Assembly: GCA_910577505.1 (NCBI GenBank)
Contig: CAJTLN010000002.1
Location: forward strand, 310,001 to 374,000
Direction: 5' to 3'
Length of the DNA stretch: 64,000 nucleotides
From: an uncultured Bacilli bacterium
Lineage (GTDB): Bacteria; Bacillota_I; Bacilli_A; RF39; UBA660
Part shown: positions 27,611 to 37,064 of the stretch, in pieces
Layout: the number at the start of each line of letters is the position of its first letter
How positions within the stretch are numbered: position 1 is the first letter of the stretch
Notes under the pieces: generated by a model
Seen by the model: only the letters and a program-made list of their open reading frames with translations
Told to the model about the DNA's origin: nothing
The model's database searches: none
Translations under genes and position numbers: made by a program

Positions 27611-28895
27611 TAGAAAGTTCTTTTTTAAGTATTAGATAATTTAGGGATGTAACATAAATTATATCAATTATTTCAGCAATGATAAGTGAATATATTTTAA
27701 AATTTAGTAAGCCTAAAATAATCATAGATAACAGTTTTAAGATAATTCCTGTTGTACTTATTATTGTGCACTCTTTTATTTTATCGATACCTGTGAGAAT
27801 ACTACATAATGGTGATTCTAAATAATATAAGATAAAGAATGGAGCAAGTATTTTTATATATGTTATTCCTTTGTTGGTATTATATAGTATTTTTAAGATT
27901 AATTCTGATCCAAAATAGATTAAAATTGTGCATATTAATCCAACTATTAATGAAATCGTTAGTGATTCTTTGACACGCTTTTTTATTAGGCTTTTATTTT
28001 TATTAGCATAATGTTTAGATATTTCAGGTAATAAAGAATTAGATATAGCACTTATGAAAAAGGAGGGGAATAATAGTGTCCCTATTACATATGCATTATA
28101 AATACCATATTCTTGTGTTATGTATGTTATTGATAAACCACTTTTTAAAAGAACTGCTGTTAAGATTATTGGTTCTAAGAAAAAGCCAATATTTCCTAGT
28201 AGCTTGCCACTTATACTAGGAATACTTATTGATAGTATCTCTTTTGCTTCATTAATGTCAGGAGGAATATCTTTTCTTTCTATTATTTTATTTTTAGGAA
28301 TAAATAGAAGAAGAATTATTATAGAAAATGATTCAGTAAGAATATTAATTAACATTAAAACAGTTATTGTAACTATGTTACCGTATTTAATTATTTTAGG
28401 TAAGATGAAAGAAATGATAGACAATCTTAATATTTGCTCTAGAACATTACTTATCATGTGAGGGGCAACATTTTGTTTACCATAGAAATATCCTTTTACA
28501 ATGTAACCTAAAGATATAAATGGTAATGTGATTGTACAAGCTAAAAGTGGATAGTAAGTGGCTTTTGTTTTTAGTAAGTTATCACTTAAAAAGCGAGCAG
28601 ATAGAAACATGAAAGAGATAAGAAGTAAGTTTAAAATAAACATAATATAGCAAGAATTGATAATAACTTTTCGAGATGAAATATTAGAACTAATTCTTTT
28701 ACTTGATGAAACTAGAAAGTTAAAATTAGCAAGAGTCATTAAAAGAGAATATGTTGGATTAATTAGAGAAAGGAGTGCAATCCCATCTATTCCTATTGTT
28801 CTTGTTGTCATAACTTTAATTACTAAACCTATTATTTTTGTTATACATCCACCTATAAGTAAGATTAAAGTGGACTTTAAAAATTTATTTTTCAT
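27597..28895 (-). CDS. SpoVB/MurJ-like lipid flippase
   Basis: A 432-residue membrane protein with 12-14 helices, of the MATE/MVF flippase family. The start (STLILLIGGCITKIIGLVI, TRTIGIDGIALLSLINP) is typical of SpoVB/polysaccharide flippases. Such proteins flip lipid-linked cell wall or polysaccharide precursors; SpoVB-like members can replace MurJ. Usual family length is about 500-530, so this is compact. It overlaps the convergent YrbG gene by 14 bases and diverges from the ComN gene with a 71-base gap. The gene order matches B. subtilis. Confidence 0.85.
   Translation of the reverse strand: MKNKFLKSTLILLIGGCITKIIGLVIKVMTTRTIGIDGIALLSLINPTYSLLMTLANFNFLVSSSKRISSNISSRKVIINSCYIMFILNLLLISFMFLSARFLSDNLLKTKATYYPLLACTITLPFISLGYIVKGYFYGKQNVAPHMISNVLEQILRLSIISFILPKIIKYGNIVTITVLMLINILTESFSIIILLLFIPKNKIIERKDIPPDINEAKEILSISIPSISGKLLGNIGFFLEPIILTAVLLKSGLSITYITQEYGIYNAYVIGTLLFPSFFISAISNSLLPEISKHYANKNKSLIKKRVKESLTISLIVGLICTILIYFGSELILKILYNTNKGITYIKILAPFFILYYLESPLCSILTGIDKIKECTIISTTGIILKLLSMIILGLLNFKIYSLIIAEIIDIIYVTSLNYLILKKELSISSF
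27600..27626. terminator. Bidirectional terminator at 27.6 kb
   Basis: AAAGAACT / AGTTCTTT hairpin with T tracts on both strands. It lies within the overlapping ends of the YrbG-like and SpoVB-like genes. Confidence 0.78.
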
Positions 28896-28966
28896 AGGTG
28901 TTTCTCCTTTATTAGTTTGTGTTTTTGTTATATAATGAGAATGTCAGAATTAGTTAGGTGATGAAT

Positions 28967-29266
28967 ATGAACGACATACAATTTAGTTCGCAAGAAGAAT
29001 TATATACAAGGGTTACTCCGGCTTTAATGAGCAAAAAGAAAATGCTTCGTTTAAATGGCTTTAAATATATTAAAGAGATAGATGTTTGGGACTATATGAG
29101 ATTTAATAAATGGAATAAGTCTTATGGTTTAGAATTATGTGATATGGTAAGTGATATTTTAAATACAGATAATGTAAAGATTGCTAATTACTATCATAAT
29201 AAATATATGCATAAGATGAATATTGTAGAAGAAGAATTTGAATTACCTAAATTAAAGTCTGAATAA
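28967..29266 (+). CDS. ComN-like post-transcriptional regulator
   Basis: A 99-residue helical protein with the pattern of the Post_transc_reg family: TPALMSKKKMLRLNGFKYI (about 16-34), then a VWDYMRFNKWNK helix and LCDMVSDILNT. In B. subtilis ComN (YrzD) lies beside spoVB and controls comE mRNA localisation and thus competence. Here the gene keeps that place, and comEA/comEC are present elsewhere in the window. AGGTGAT precedes the ATG at 28967, which is better placed than the GTG and ATG just upstream. The link to comE control is inference. Confidence 0.8.
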   Translation: MNDIQFSSQEELYTRVTPALMSKKKMLRLNGFKYIKEIDVWDYMRFNKWNKSYGLELCDMVSDILNTDNVKIANYYHNKYMHKMNIVEEEFELPKLKSE

Positions 29267-29284
29267 AGAATAGGAGAGATATAG

Positions 29285-31453
29285 ATGTTTGGTGCAATAG
29301 TAGAAAAACCTATTACTTATGATGAATTATATGAAAAGATAAAAAAAATAGTAAAAAAAGAAGAAGAATTAGATTTAATAAATAAAGCTTATAGCTTTGC
29401 ATTAGAAAAACATGGTGATAAAAAAAGATTAAATGGGGATCCATATATCACCCATCCTTTAGAAGTGGCTAATATATTAACGGATTTAAATGTTGATTAT
29501 ATTACAATTGCTTGCACTTTATTACATGAAACAGTTAATCATGCTGGTACTAGTATTGATGAAATAAAAGAAGAATTTGGTGAAGAAGTTTCTAATATTG
29601 TTTATAGTATTAGTAAAATAAATAGATTAGAATTGTCTGATGATAAAGATTCATCAGCAGCATATTTAAGAAAAGTATTAGTTGGATTATCTGAGGATGT
29701 AAGAGTTTTATTTATAAAGTTAGCAGATAGACTTCATAATATGAGAACTTTATATGCTCTTCCTCCTGAAGTACAAAAACAAAAGGCGAATGAAACGACT
29801 ACAGTTTTGATACCTATAGCGCATAGATTAGGTATTAATAGTATAAAAGGTGAACTAGAAGACCTATGTTTACGTTATACTAAGCCTGATGTATATAATG
29901 ATATATTGGAAAAACTAGATGCTTCTCGTGAAGAGTTAAATGATTTACTTTTAGAAATGAAAGAAAGTATTTCTGATATATTAACAGAAAATGGTATTAA
30001 CTTTAAAATAAAAGGAAGAGTTAAATCTGTTCATAGTTTATATAATAAAATGGATAATGGAAAAAGATTTAGTGATATATATGATATTTTAGCGTTAAGA
30101 GTATTTGTTGATACTGAGCAAGATTGTTATTTGACTATTGGATTAATTCATAGTAAATATAGACCTATGCCTAGAAGATTTAAAGATTATATTGCTAATC
30201 CAAAAGAAAATATGTATCAGAGTTTACATACAACAATTTTTGGCATTGATGGACATTTATTTGAAGTTCAAGTCAGAACATATGAAATGGACGAAATAGC
30301 TGAAAAAGGTATTGCTTCACATTGGTCATATAAAGAAAAAGGTTCTGTAAAAATTCAAACTATGATGGAACATAAACTTGAAATGTTTAGAAATATTATA
30401 GAAGCTAATAATGATGTGGAAAATGATACAGAGTTTGCAAGTAATTTAAATAGTGAATTATTAAGTGAACTTATTTATTGTTATACTCCAAAAGGAGATG
30501 TTTTAGAACTACCTAAGGGTGCTACTCCAATTGATTTTGCTTATCGTATTCATAGTGGAGTTGGAGATAGAACGATAGGAGCTATAGTAAATGATCAAAT
30601 TGTTCCACTCGATCACGAACTTGAAGATGGCGATATAGTTAAAATTAATACAGGTAAAGATGCGAATCCGAATAAAGATTGGTTAAATTTTGTAAAAACT
30701 AGTCAAGCTAAGAGTAAGATTAAATCATTTTTTAGTAAACAAGATAGAACTAATTATATAAATAATGGTAAAGAAATGTTAGAGCGCGAGATTAGAAGAA
30801 GAAAGTTGTCTTTCTCAGATGTTCTAAGTGAAGATAATTTAGAAAAAGTTTTAAAAGATACGCATGCAGTTGATTTAGAAGATTTATATTTGTCTATTGG
30901 TTCTTTAAGATTTACAGCTGGATATATTGTTGATTTAATATATGAAGATAAAAAAGATGTTGTAGATATTTATTTAGGAAAAGTCAGTAATAGAACAAAT
31001 ATTACTAATAGAGCTATAAAAGGTGATGTAATAGTTGCTGGTACTGATGATATATTGGTAACTATAGCTAATTGTTGTAAACCTGTTAAAGGGGATAAAA
31101 TAGTTGGTTATATTACTAAGGGCGAAGGTATTGCAGTACATAAATATGATTGTTCTAATATTAAAAATAGCACAAGACTTATTGATGTAGAATGGAATAT
31201 GGAAAAAGAAGATACTTCATATTTGACAGATTTATCAATTAAAGTTTTAAAAGGAAAAAATCAACTATTAGATATAATTACTAAAGCATCTCAAAAGGAT
31301 GTGTATATAGAATCAATAAAAACTTATGAAGAAGATGCGTATACTAGATATTCTGTGACTATTAAAACTAATAGCGCTTCTCAACTTGAAAGCTTTATTA
31401 GTGATTTAAAATCTTTACCTTTCTTAGTTGATGTTGGAAGGATGAGAAAATAA
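29285..31453 (+). CDS. relA: RelA/SpoT-type (p)ppGpp enzyme with a degraded hydrolase site
   Basis: A full-length 722-residue long Rel protein. HD region (about 30-190), synthetase (about 225-345, with SVHSLYNKM and RFKDYIANPKENMYQSLHTT), TGS (YTPKGDVLELPKGATPIDFA), a zinc-finger-like stretch with CCKPV and HKYDCSN, and C-terminal ACT. The synthetase motifs are intact, including RFKD, the form of classic Gram-positive Rel. In the hydrolase, the HDxxED motif reads HETVNH (81-86): the metal Asp is Glu and the catalytic Glu-Asp pair is Asn-His, while the His at 57 and Asp at 148 remain. It is expected to make but not break (p)ppGpp. It overlaps dtd by one base. Confidence 0.93.
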   Translation: MFGAIVEKPITYDELYEKIKKIVKKEEELDLINKAYSFALEKHGDKKRLNGDPYITHPLEVANILTDLNVDYITIACTLLHETVNHAGTSIDEIKEEFGEEVSNIVYSISKINRLELSDDKDSSAAYLRKVLVGLSEDVRVLFIKLADRLHNMRTLYALPPEVQKQKANETTTVLIPIAHRLGINSIKGELEDLCLRYTKPDVYNDILEKLDASREELNDLLLEMKESISDILTENGINFKIKGRVKSVHSLYNKMDNGKRFSDIYDILALRVFVDTEQDCYLTIGLIHSKYRPMPRRFKDYIANPKENMYQSLHTTIFGIDGHLFEVQVRTYEMDEIAEKGIASHWSYKEKGSVKIQTMMEHKLEMFRNIIEANNDVENDTEFASNLNSELLSELIYCYTPKGDVLELPKGATPIDFAYRIHSGVGDRTIGAIVNDQIVPLDHELEDGDIVKINTGKDANPNKDWLNFVKTSQAKSKIKSFFSKQDRTNYINNGKEMLEREIRRRKLSFSDVLSEDNLEKVLKDTHAVDLEDLYLSIGSLRFTAGYIVDLIYEDKKDVVDIYLGKVSNRTNITNRAIKGDVIVAGTDDILVTIANCCKPVKGDKIVGYITKGEGIAVHKYDCSNIKNSTRLIDVEWNMEKEDTSYLTDLSIKVLKGKNQLLDIITKASQKDVYIESIKTYEEDAYTRYSVTIKTNSASQLESFISDLKSLPFLVDVGRMRK

Positions 31454-31896
31454 TGAGATGTGTTGTACAAAAAGTAAATAAGTCGAGTGTTTTGGTAGAT
31501 GGTAAAGTTGTTAGTGAAATTGGAAGAGGATTAAATGTCTTAGTAGGATTTACTGATACTGATACTATTGAAGATATTAAATATTGTGTAAGAAAAATCG
31601 TCAATCTTAGAATATTTGAAGATGAAAATGATGTTATGAATAAAAGTGTTATAGATGAAAAGGGAGAAATATTATCTATATCACAATTTACATTATATGG
31701 TGATACCAAAAAGGGAAATCGTCCTTCTTATATTAGAGCGTTAGGAGGAGAAAAAGCACTTCCTATGTACGAAGAATTTAATCGTATGCTAAATGAAAGT
31801 GTTCCAACTAAAGCAGGTGTTTTTGGAGCTGATATGAAGGTTATGATATTTAATGATGGGCCAACAACTATAATAATTGATACAGAATTAAAGTAG
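31453..31896 (+). CDS. dtd: D-aminoacyl-tRNA deacylase
   Basis: A 147-residue enzyme of the normal length. The family signatures are MRCVVQKVNKSSVLV at the start, ISQFTLYGDTKKGNRPSY (the catalytic SQFTL, about 77-81) and NDGPTTIIIDT at the end (the cross-subunit Gly-Pro motif, usually NxGPVT). It frees tRNA that was charged with D-amino acids. The ATG overlaps the rel stop by one base (TAATG), so the two are translated as a pair, as in many Firmicutes. Confidence 0.95.
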   Translation: MRCVVQKVNKSSVLVDGKVVSEIGRGLNVLVGFTDTDTIEDIKYCVRKIVNLRIFEDENDVMNKSVIDEKGEILSISQFTLYGDTKKGNRPSYIRALGGEKALPMYEEFNRMLNESVPTKAGVFGADMKVMIFNDGPTTIIIDTELK

Positions 31897-31903
31897 GTGA
31901 AAT

Positions 31904-32677
31904 ATGAAAAAAGATATAGCGAAAACATGTATTTTAGTTTGTTCGACTTTAGTAATAATTTTAATATTGTTTTTTATAATTGGAAGTATAAAATATAATG
32001 TTGAGCTTTTAATACGAAATGAATTGATTGAAAATGATCCAACTGTAAAAATTTTATTTGATAGAATTAATGGTGATACTACTTTAAGAAAAGCAAAATT
32101 AAAAATAAGTGATTTAACAGATGAGGAAAAAATTATATATATACTTGAAAATATAAATAAAGAGGATAACGAAATAGAGAAAGTAAAATCAACAAAAAAA
32201 GTTTGTACCATTAAAGAAAATGTTAGTTTTAATGTTGAAAAAGGTGATTGTGAAATATTAGTTATAAATAATGATAAAATAATGGATTATCAAAATAAAC
32301 TTTTAGGTATAAGTGATTATTTAGAATTTAATGATTTTTCATATCGTAATAAGGAATGTAAAAATGATGGAACTAAATATTTTTGCTTATTGAAAAAAAC
32401 TAATAATAGTATTTTAGGTTATTCAATTTTTGATGAAGCTTATTCAGAAAAAGATAAAGTTGTAATTCGTGAATATTATTTACAGATAGATGTTTCAAAT
32501 GAAAATAAGTGTAATAAATATTTTGACAAAGATTATTGTGAAAATTATTTAGAGAAAGAAAAACCAATTATTGATGAGCAACGTATAAAAGAAGATGGTG
32601 TTTTGTATGAACATGTTTTTAAAGATAATGATAATAGCTACTATTTAGAAGAAAGCTTTGTAGTCTCTGAAAGATAA
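31904..32677 (+). CDS. Membrane-anchored protein of unknown function, 257 residues
   Basis: An N-terminal membrane helix (about 9-28, TCILVCSTLVIILILFFIIG) is followed by an external domain of about 230 residues that I cannot assign. The domain contains seven or so Cys (for example NKECKNDGTKYFCLL and NKCNKYFDKDYCENYL), in spacings that could form disulfides. GTGAA just before the start is a modest ribosome-binding site. It follows dtd after seven bases and probably belongs to the same transcript, together with the next anchored protein. Confidence 0.72.
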   Translation: MKKDIAKTCILVCSTLVIILILFFIIGSIKYNVELLIRNELIENDPTVKILFDRINGDTTLRKAKLKISDLTDEEKIIYILENINKEDNEIEKVKSTKKVCTIKENVSFNVEKGDCEILVINNDKIMDYQNKLLGISDYLEFNDFSYRNKECKNDGTKYFCLLKKTNNSILGYSIFDEAYSEKDKVVIREYYLQIDVSNENKCNKYFDKDYCENYLEKEKPIIDEQRIKEDGVLYEHVFKDNDNSYYLEESFVVSER

Positions 32678-32706
32678 TATGATAAATGTAATAGAGGTGT
32701 TTTATA

Positions 32707-34020
32707 ATGTATGAAGAACCAACGAAGTTAACGAAAAATAAAAAAATAGAACTAATAGTTTTAATAGTTCTTATTATATGGGGATTACTTTTTATTGTAA
32801 ATTATGTTAGATATACACAAAGCAAGTCACTCTTTTTGGCTATTCATGTTAAAGATGATAGCTATGAAGATGGATATATTGAAGAATATATTAGTTTTGG
32901 ATATATTTATAGATTATATCAAAGAAATGCAATATCTCGTGAAGAATTAGTTCCTTTTTGGATAGGACGAGAAAATCCTGAGAGTGAGAGCGCTTTACCT
33001 AAGCCTTTAACTGATTATGAAGTACCAGATAATCCTAAAAGAGCTGATAAATTTAGAGGGCTATTATATTATTTTGATCAAAAGGGTGATTTACTAGGGA
33101 CTTATAAATGTTTAAATTCTTCTAGTGATTGTGAAAAGGCTACAGATGGTCATGACTTATTTAATACTAAAAATAAAGACCCATTAACAAAGGTAGACGT
33201 TCCTCATACATTAAGTTCAATACATGATAAATATGCTTTTGTTGATGATTCATATCCACAAGAAACAAAATATGGTGATGCAGCTTATTCTAGAACAATA
33301 TACTTGTATCAATTTACTGATAAAGATACTAAAATATTGGCAAGATACGCTGATGTTAAAGAAAGTACTTATGATAAAGATTATGAAAAATCTATGGGTG
33401 ATTCATATAGATATATTGTTAAAAGCTATGAAAATAATAAATGGGGAATAATAAAGATTAATGAAAGTGGTTCAATAGATGAAGTTCTTCCTTTTGAATA
33501 TGATTCAATCTCATATGATGAAGACACTAAATATTATATTTTGTGTAAGAATGAAAAATGGTTTATTTATGATTTAGAAAATTCAAAAAATGTTACTGGA
33601 GAAATAGATGTTCCTATTTATGATGTGTGGAGAAATACTAATTTGACTTATTATTATAAGACAGGAAAAGACAGAGTTGTTGGTAATGATTCATTTGTCG
33701 ATTATAAAGTTTATAGAATTGATGGGAAAAAGTTTATTGATGGTGATAGGATTACACAAGTGGTTGAAAGAGATAAGACAATATTTTATATTACAAGTAC
33801 TGATAATGTATTACATTTTGTTGATTATAGTGGTGAAGAAAAATATAAGATTCAGTTAGCTTTTTCTGATATGAATTATGATTATACACGTCATCCAGCA
33901 TTTGAAATATGGTATGAAAAAGGAGACTATATAACTTTTAGAGTATATAAAGGAAGAGAGAAGTCTTACGATTTCGATACTATTTCTGTAAATGTTTCTC
34001 ATTGGGAATATAATAATTAG
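32707..34020 (+). CDS. Membrane-anchored WG-repeat-like protein, 437 residues
   Basis: One N-terminal membrane helix (about 17-34) is followed by a large external region. Residues about 240-310 look like WG-type beta repeats (NNKWGIIKINESGSIDEV, then YYILCKNEKWFIYDLENS), and the rest is beta-rich with many Tyr/Asp. A Cys pair in CLNSSSDCEKA may be bridged. WG-repeat proteins of Firmicutes are often surface proteins with unknown ligands. RBS TAGAGGTG precedes the ATG at 32707. It is the last gene before the terminator that ends this block. Confidence 0.72.
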   Translation: MYEEPTKLTKNKKIELIVLIVLIIWGLLFIVNYVRYTQSKSLFLAIHVKDDSYEDGYIEEYISFGYIYRLYQRNAISREELVPFWIGRENPESESALPKPLTDYEVPDNPKRADKFRGLLYYFDQKGDLLGTYKCLNSSSDCEKATDGHDLFNTKNKDPLTKVDVPHTLSSIHDKYAFVDDSYPQETKYGDAAYSRTIYLYQFTDKDTKILARYADVKESTYDKDYEKSMGDSYRYIVKSYENNKWGIIKINESGSIDEVLPFEYDSISYDEDTKYYILCKNEKWFIYDLENSKNVTGEIDVPIYDVWRNTNLTYYYKTGKDRVVGNDSFVDYKVYRIDGKKFIDGDRITQVVERDKTIFYITSTDNVLHFVDYSGEEKYKIQLAFSDMNYDYTRHPAFEIWYEKGDYITFRVYKGREKSYDFDTISVNVSHWEYNN

Positions 34021-34046
34021 AGATAAGTTTTATCTCTTTTTATATT
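34019..34046 (+). terminator. Terminator of the rel-dtd block
   Basis: AGAGATAA / TTATCTCT with a three-base loop and T tract. The 5' arm overlaps the stop codon. Confidence 0.8.
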
Positions 34047-34106
34047 ATGTAAATATTAAAGAGAGATTAGAAAAAAATAAAACTTGTAAGATATTAGTTG
34101 AAAATA

Positions 34107-34135
34107 TTGACTAAATTTATAAATAATAGTAGAAT
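34107..34135 (+). promoter_or_regulatory. Promoter of the T-box operon
   Basis: TTGACT, 17 bases, TAGAAT. Transcription should start near 34142, just ahead of stem I of the T-box leader. Confidence 0.7.
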
Positions 34136-34149
34136 GTTAATAGATTTTT

Positions 34150-34352
34150 CTTATTGAAAGACGAGTAATATATTATGAAGATTAAAGAGAGAGGCTAGAT
34201 GGTGGGAATGCCTTATTGGATGATATATGAAAAACAGCTTTCTTAAAGTAAGAACGCATTAAAGCGATAAAATAAGTATTTGAGAGTACCTATGTAAAGT
34301 AAGGTGGCACCGCGGAAGCATTTTCGTCCTTACAAATATTGGTACTTTTTTT
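34150..34352 (+). promoter_or_regulatory. T-box leader riboswitch upstream of hisS-asnS-aspS-gatCAB
   Basis: The conserved antiterminator AAGGTGGCACCGCGG lies at 34301-34315 and its partner GTCCTTAC at 34326-34333. The terminator 3' arm GGTACT (34341-34346), pairing with AGTACC at 34285-34290, is followed by seven Ts. Stem I closes by GAAAG (34156-34160) with CTTTC (34238-34242). The 5' side of the specifier loop has AGTA (34164-34167), and the 3' side reads GAAAAACAGC (34229-34238). Uncharged tRNA binding would favour antitermination. The specifier is not certain: AAC (Asn) and GAA (Glu) are both in the loop. No CAC/CAT or GAC is placed there. Confidence 0.9.
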
Positions 34353-34372
34353 ATTAGGAAGGAATGAATAAA

Positions 34373-35641
34373 ATGATAGTAAAACCAAAAGGAACACATG
34401 ATATTTATGGAGAAGAAATGCGTGCTTGGCAGTATGTATCACGTGTTGTTGATGAAGTAATGGATAGATATAATTATGGCCTTATTAGGACACCTATTTT
34501 TGAAAGTACTGAACTATTTCATAGAGGTGTCGGTGATACTACTGATATAGTTAGTAAGGAAACTTATGATTTTATCGATCGTGGTGAACGTAATATGACA
34601 TTAAGACCTGAGGGAACGGCTGGTGTTGTAAGAAGCTTTATAGAAAATAAAATGTATGGAGATGCTACTCAACCAGTTAAGCTATATTATAATGGGACAA
34701 TGTATCGTTATGAGAGACCACAATCTGGAAGGGATAGAGAATTAACTCAATTTGGTGTGGAAGTATTAGGAAGCAATGATCCTGCAATAGATGCAGAAGT
34801 TATTAGTATTGCCGTTAATATATTTAAGTTATTGGGACTTAAAGGTGTTAAAGTTAAGATTAATAGTTTAGGAGATACAGAGTCTAGAAATAATTATCGT
34901 GATGCTTTAATTAAGTATTTTGAACCACGTATTAATGAATTATGCCCTGATTGTCAAGAAAGACTAAGAAAAAATCCTTTACGTATTTTGGATTGCAAGT
35001 TTGATGTTGATCACGAACTTATAAAAAATGCTCCGTTAATGATTGATTATTTAAATGATGAATCTAGAAACAGATTCGAAGATGTACAAAATTATTTAGA
35101 CGTGTTAGACATTGAATACGAAGTTGATCCAAAAATTGTTAGAGGATTAGATTATTATTCTCATACAGTATTTGAAATTGAAGCTACAGTAAAAGACTTT
35201 GGAGCTAATAATGTGTTAGCTGGTGGTGGTAGATATGATACGATGGTTAGCAATTTAGGAGGACCTGATACTCCTGGTATAGGATTTGCTTGTGGTTTAG
35301 GCAGACTCGTAATGGCTTTGGAAAAAGAAAATGTTGACTTACCTATAAACAAAGAGTTAGATGCGTTTGTTTTATATGTAAATAATACAGAAAAAGAATA
35401 TGCAATGGCTTTAACTCAAGATTTAAGATTAAATGGTTTTAGAGTTGAAACCGAATATATGGGACGTGCTTTAAAAGGTCAATTTAAACAAGCAGATAGA
35501 TTAAATGCTAAGTTTTTAATTATATTAAATGATGAAGATTTAGTGGCTGGCGAGATTCAAGTTAAAGATAATATGACTAAAGAAACAACAATGGTTAAAG
35601 AAGCAGAAATTGATGATTATTTAGATTTAAATTTGAGGTGA
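34373..35641 (+). CDS. hisS: Histidyl-tRNA synthetase
   Basis: A 422-residue class II synthetase. It begins KPKGTHDIYGEEM, then RTPIFESTELFHRGVG and LRPEGTAGVVR (motif 2 side), GRDRELTQFGVEVLG, and the His-specific RGLDYYSHTVFEI and AGGGRYD blocks, with the anticodon-binding domain at the end. It joins histidine to its tRNA. AGGAAGGA is 9 bases before the ATG at 34373; the ATG at 34364 is too close. It ends within the ribosome-binding site of asnS, so the genes are tightly linked. Confidence 0.96.
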   Translation: MIVKPKGTHDIYGEEMRAWQYVSRVVDEVMDRYNYGLIRTPIFESTELFHRGVGDTTDIVSKETYDFIDRGERNMTLRPEGTAGVVRSFIENKMYGDATQPVKLYYNGTMYRYERPQSGRDRELTQFGVEVLGSNDPAIDAEVISIAVNIFKLLGLKGVKVKINSLGDTESRNNYRDALIKYFEPRINELCPDCQERLRKNPLRILDCKFDVDHELIKNAPLMIDYLNDESRNRFEDVQNYLDVLDIEYEVDPKIVRGLDYYSHTVFEIEATVKDFGANNVLAGGGRYDTMVSNLGGPDTPGIGFACGLGRLVMALEKENVDLPINKELDAFVLYVNNTEKEYAMALTQDLRLNGFRVETEYMGRALKGQFKQADRLNAKFLIILNDEDLVAGEIQVKDNMTKETTMVKEAEIDDYLDLNLR

Positions 35642-35646
35642 TAGAA

Positions 35647-37005
35647 ATGGATTTAAAAGATTTATTTAAAACAGTAAAAATAGGGGATGAAGTTACTGTA
35701 CAAGGGTGGATTAGAAACCATCGTAAACAAAAGGAATTTGGTTTTATAGATTTTAGTGATGGTACTACACAACAACATTTACAAATAGTTTATGATGATA
35801 AAATTAGTAATTTTTCAGAAGTACAAAAGATGTTAGTTGGATGTGCTATAGAAGTTAAAGGTAACATAGTAGAATCTCAAGGTAACCAAGATTATGAATT
35901 AAAAGCAAGTACTGTTACATTACTTGGTGATTGTCCTGCAGATTATCCTATTCAACCTAAAAGACATACAAGAGAGTTTTTAAGAGAAGTAGCATACTTA
36001 AGACCAAGAACTAATTTGTTTCAAGCTGTATTTAGGGTAAGAAGTGTTGCAGCTTATGCAATACATAAATACTTCCAAGATAGAAATTATGTGTATTTTC
36101 ATGCACCTCTTATTACAGCTAGTGATTGTGAAGGTGCTGGAGAAATGTTTCAAGTTACAACACTTGATTTAAATCGTGTTAATGGAAAACCAGACTATTC
36201 TAAGGATTTTTTTGGGAAGCAAGCTAATTTAACTGTTAGTGGACAATTAGAAGCTGAAACTTTTGCTTTAGCTTATAAAAAAACTTATACATTTGGACCT
36301 ACATTTAGAGCAGAAAATTCTAATACTAAGACTCACGCTAATGAGTTTTGGATGATTGAACCTGAAATGGCTTTCACTGACCTTGAAGGGGATATGGATA
36401 TCATGGAAGATATGCTTAAATATGTAGTTAGTTATGTTTTAGAAAATGCATCTTTGGAAATAGATTTCTTTGATCAATTTGTGGAAAAAGGGTTGAAAGA
36501 TAAATTAAATAAGTTAGTTAATTCTAAGTTTACAAGAATTGATCACGAAGAAGTTATTAAAATATTAAAGGAAGCAGATATTAAATGGGAATTTGCTCCT
36601 GAATATGGTGAAGATATTGCTAAAGAACATGAAAAATATATTACAGAATACTTTAATGGACCAGTATTTATTAAAAATTGGCCAAAAGATATTAAGGCTT
36701 TCTATATGAAACAAAACGAAGATGGTAAAACTGTTGCTGCAGTTGATCTTGAAGTACCTGGCGCTGGTGAGTTAATGGGTGGATCACAAAGAGAGGAATC
36801 TTACGAAAAATTAGTTGCCCGTATGAAAGAATTAGGCATGGAAGTTGAAGGTATGGACTGGTATTTGAATTTGAGGAAATTCGGAGGATGTGTACATTCA
36901 GGATTTGGAATGGGATTTGAAAGATTGTTAATCTATCTAACTGGTGTGGAAAATATTCGTGATGTAATTCCATATCCAAGAACTCCTGGTAATTGTGAAT
37001 ACTAG
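35647..37005 (+). CDS. asnS: Asparaginyl-tRNA synthetase
   Basis: A 452-residue class IIb synthetase. The N-terminal OB-fold (VTVQGWIRNHRKQKEFGFI) is followed by catalytic motifs: SDCEGAGEMFQVTTLDL (with Asn-type GAGE), NLTVSGQLEAETFA, TFGPTFRAENSNT (motif 2) and GFGMGFERLLIYLTG (motif 3). It charges tRNA-Asn directly, so the gatCAB in the same operon is probably for Gln-tRNA. The ATG at 35647 follows GAGGTGAT. asnS is not in this place in B. subtilis, where hisS is directly followed by aspS. Confidence 0.95.
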   Translation: MDLKDLFKTVKIGDEVTVQGWIRNHRKQKEFGFIDFSDGTTQQHLQIVYDDKISNFSEVQKMLVGCAIEVKGNIVESQGNQDYELKASTVTLLGDCPADYPIQPKRHTREFLREVAYLRPRTNLFQAVFRVRSVAAYAIHKYFQDRNYVYFHAPLITASDCEGAGEMFQVTTLDLNRVNGKPDYSKDFFGKQANLTVSGQLEAETFALAYKKTYTFGPTFRAENSNTKTHANEFWMIEPEMAFTDLEGDMDIMEDMLKYVVSYVLENASLEIDFFDQFVEKGLKDKLNKLVNSKFTRIDHEEVIKILKEADIKWEFAPEYGEDIAKEHEKYITEYFNGPVFIKNWPKDIKAFYMKQNEDGKTVAAVDLEVPGAGELMGGSQREESYEKLVARMKELGMEVEGMDWYLNLRKFGGCVHSGFGMGFERLLIYLTGVENIRDVIPYPRTPGNCEY

Positions 37006-37064
37006 GAATAAATAAAGATAATAAATATATGTAATAAGTAATAAAAAAAGAAAGGGTGAAAAAG

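Noticed and set aside
34251..34262. CAT within GAACGCATTAAAG taken as the T-box His specifier
   Set aside because: It lies after stem I, in the stem II/III region, and not in the specifier loop marked by AGTA and GAA.
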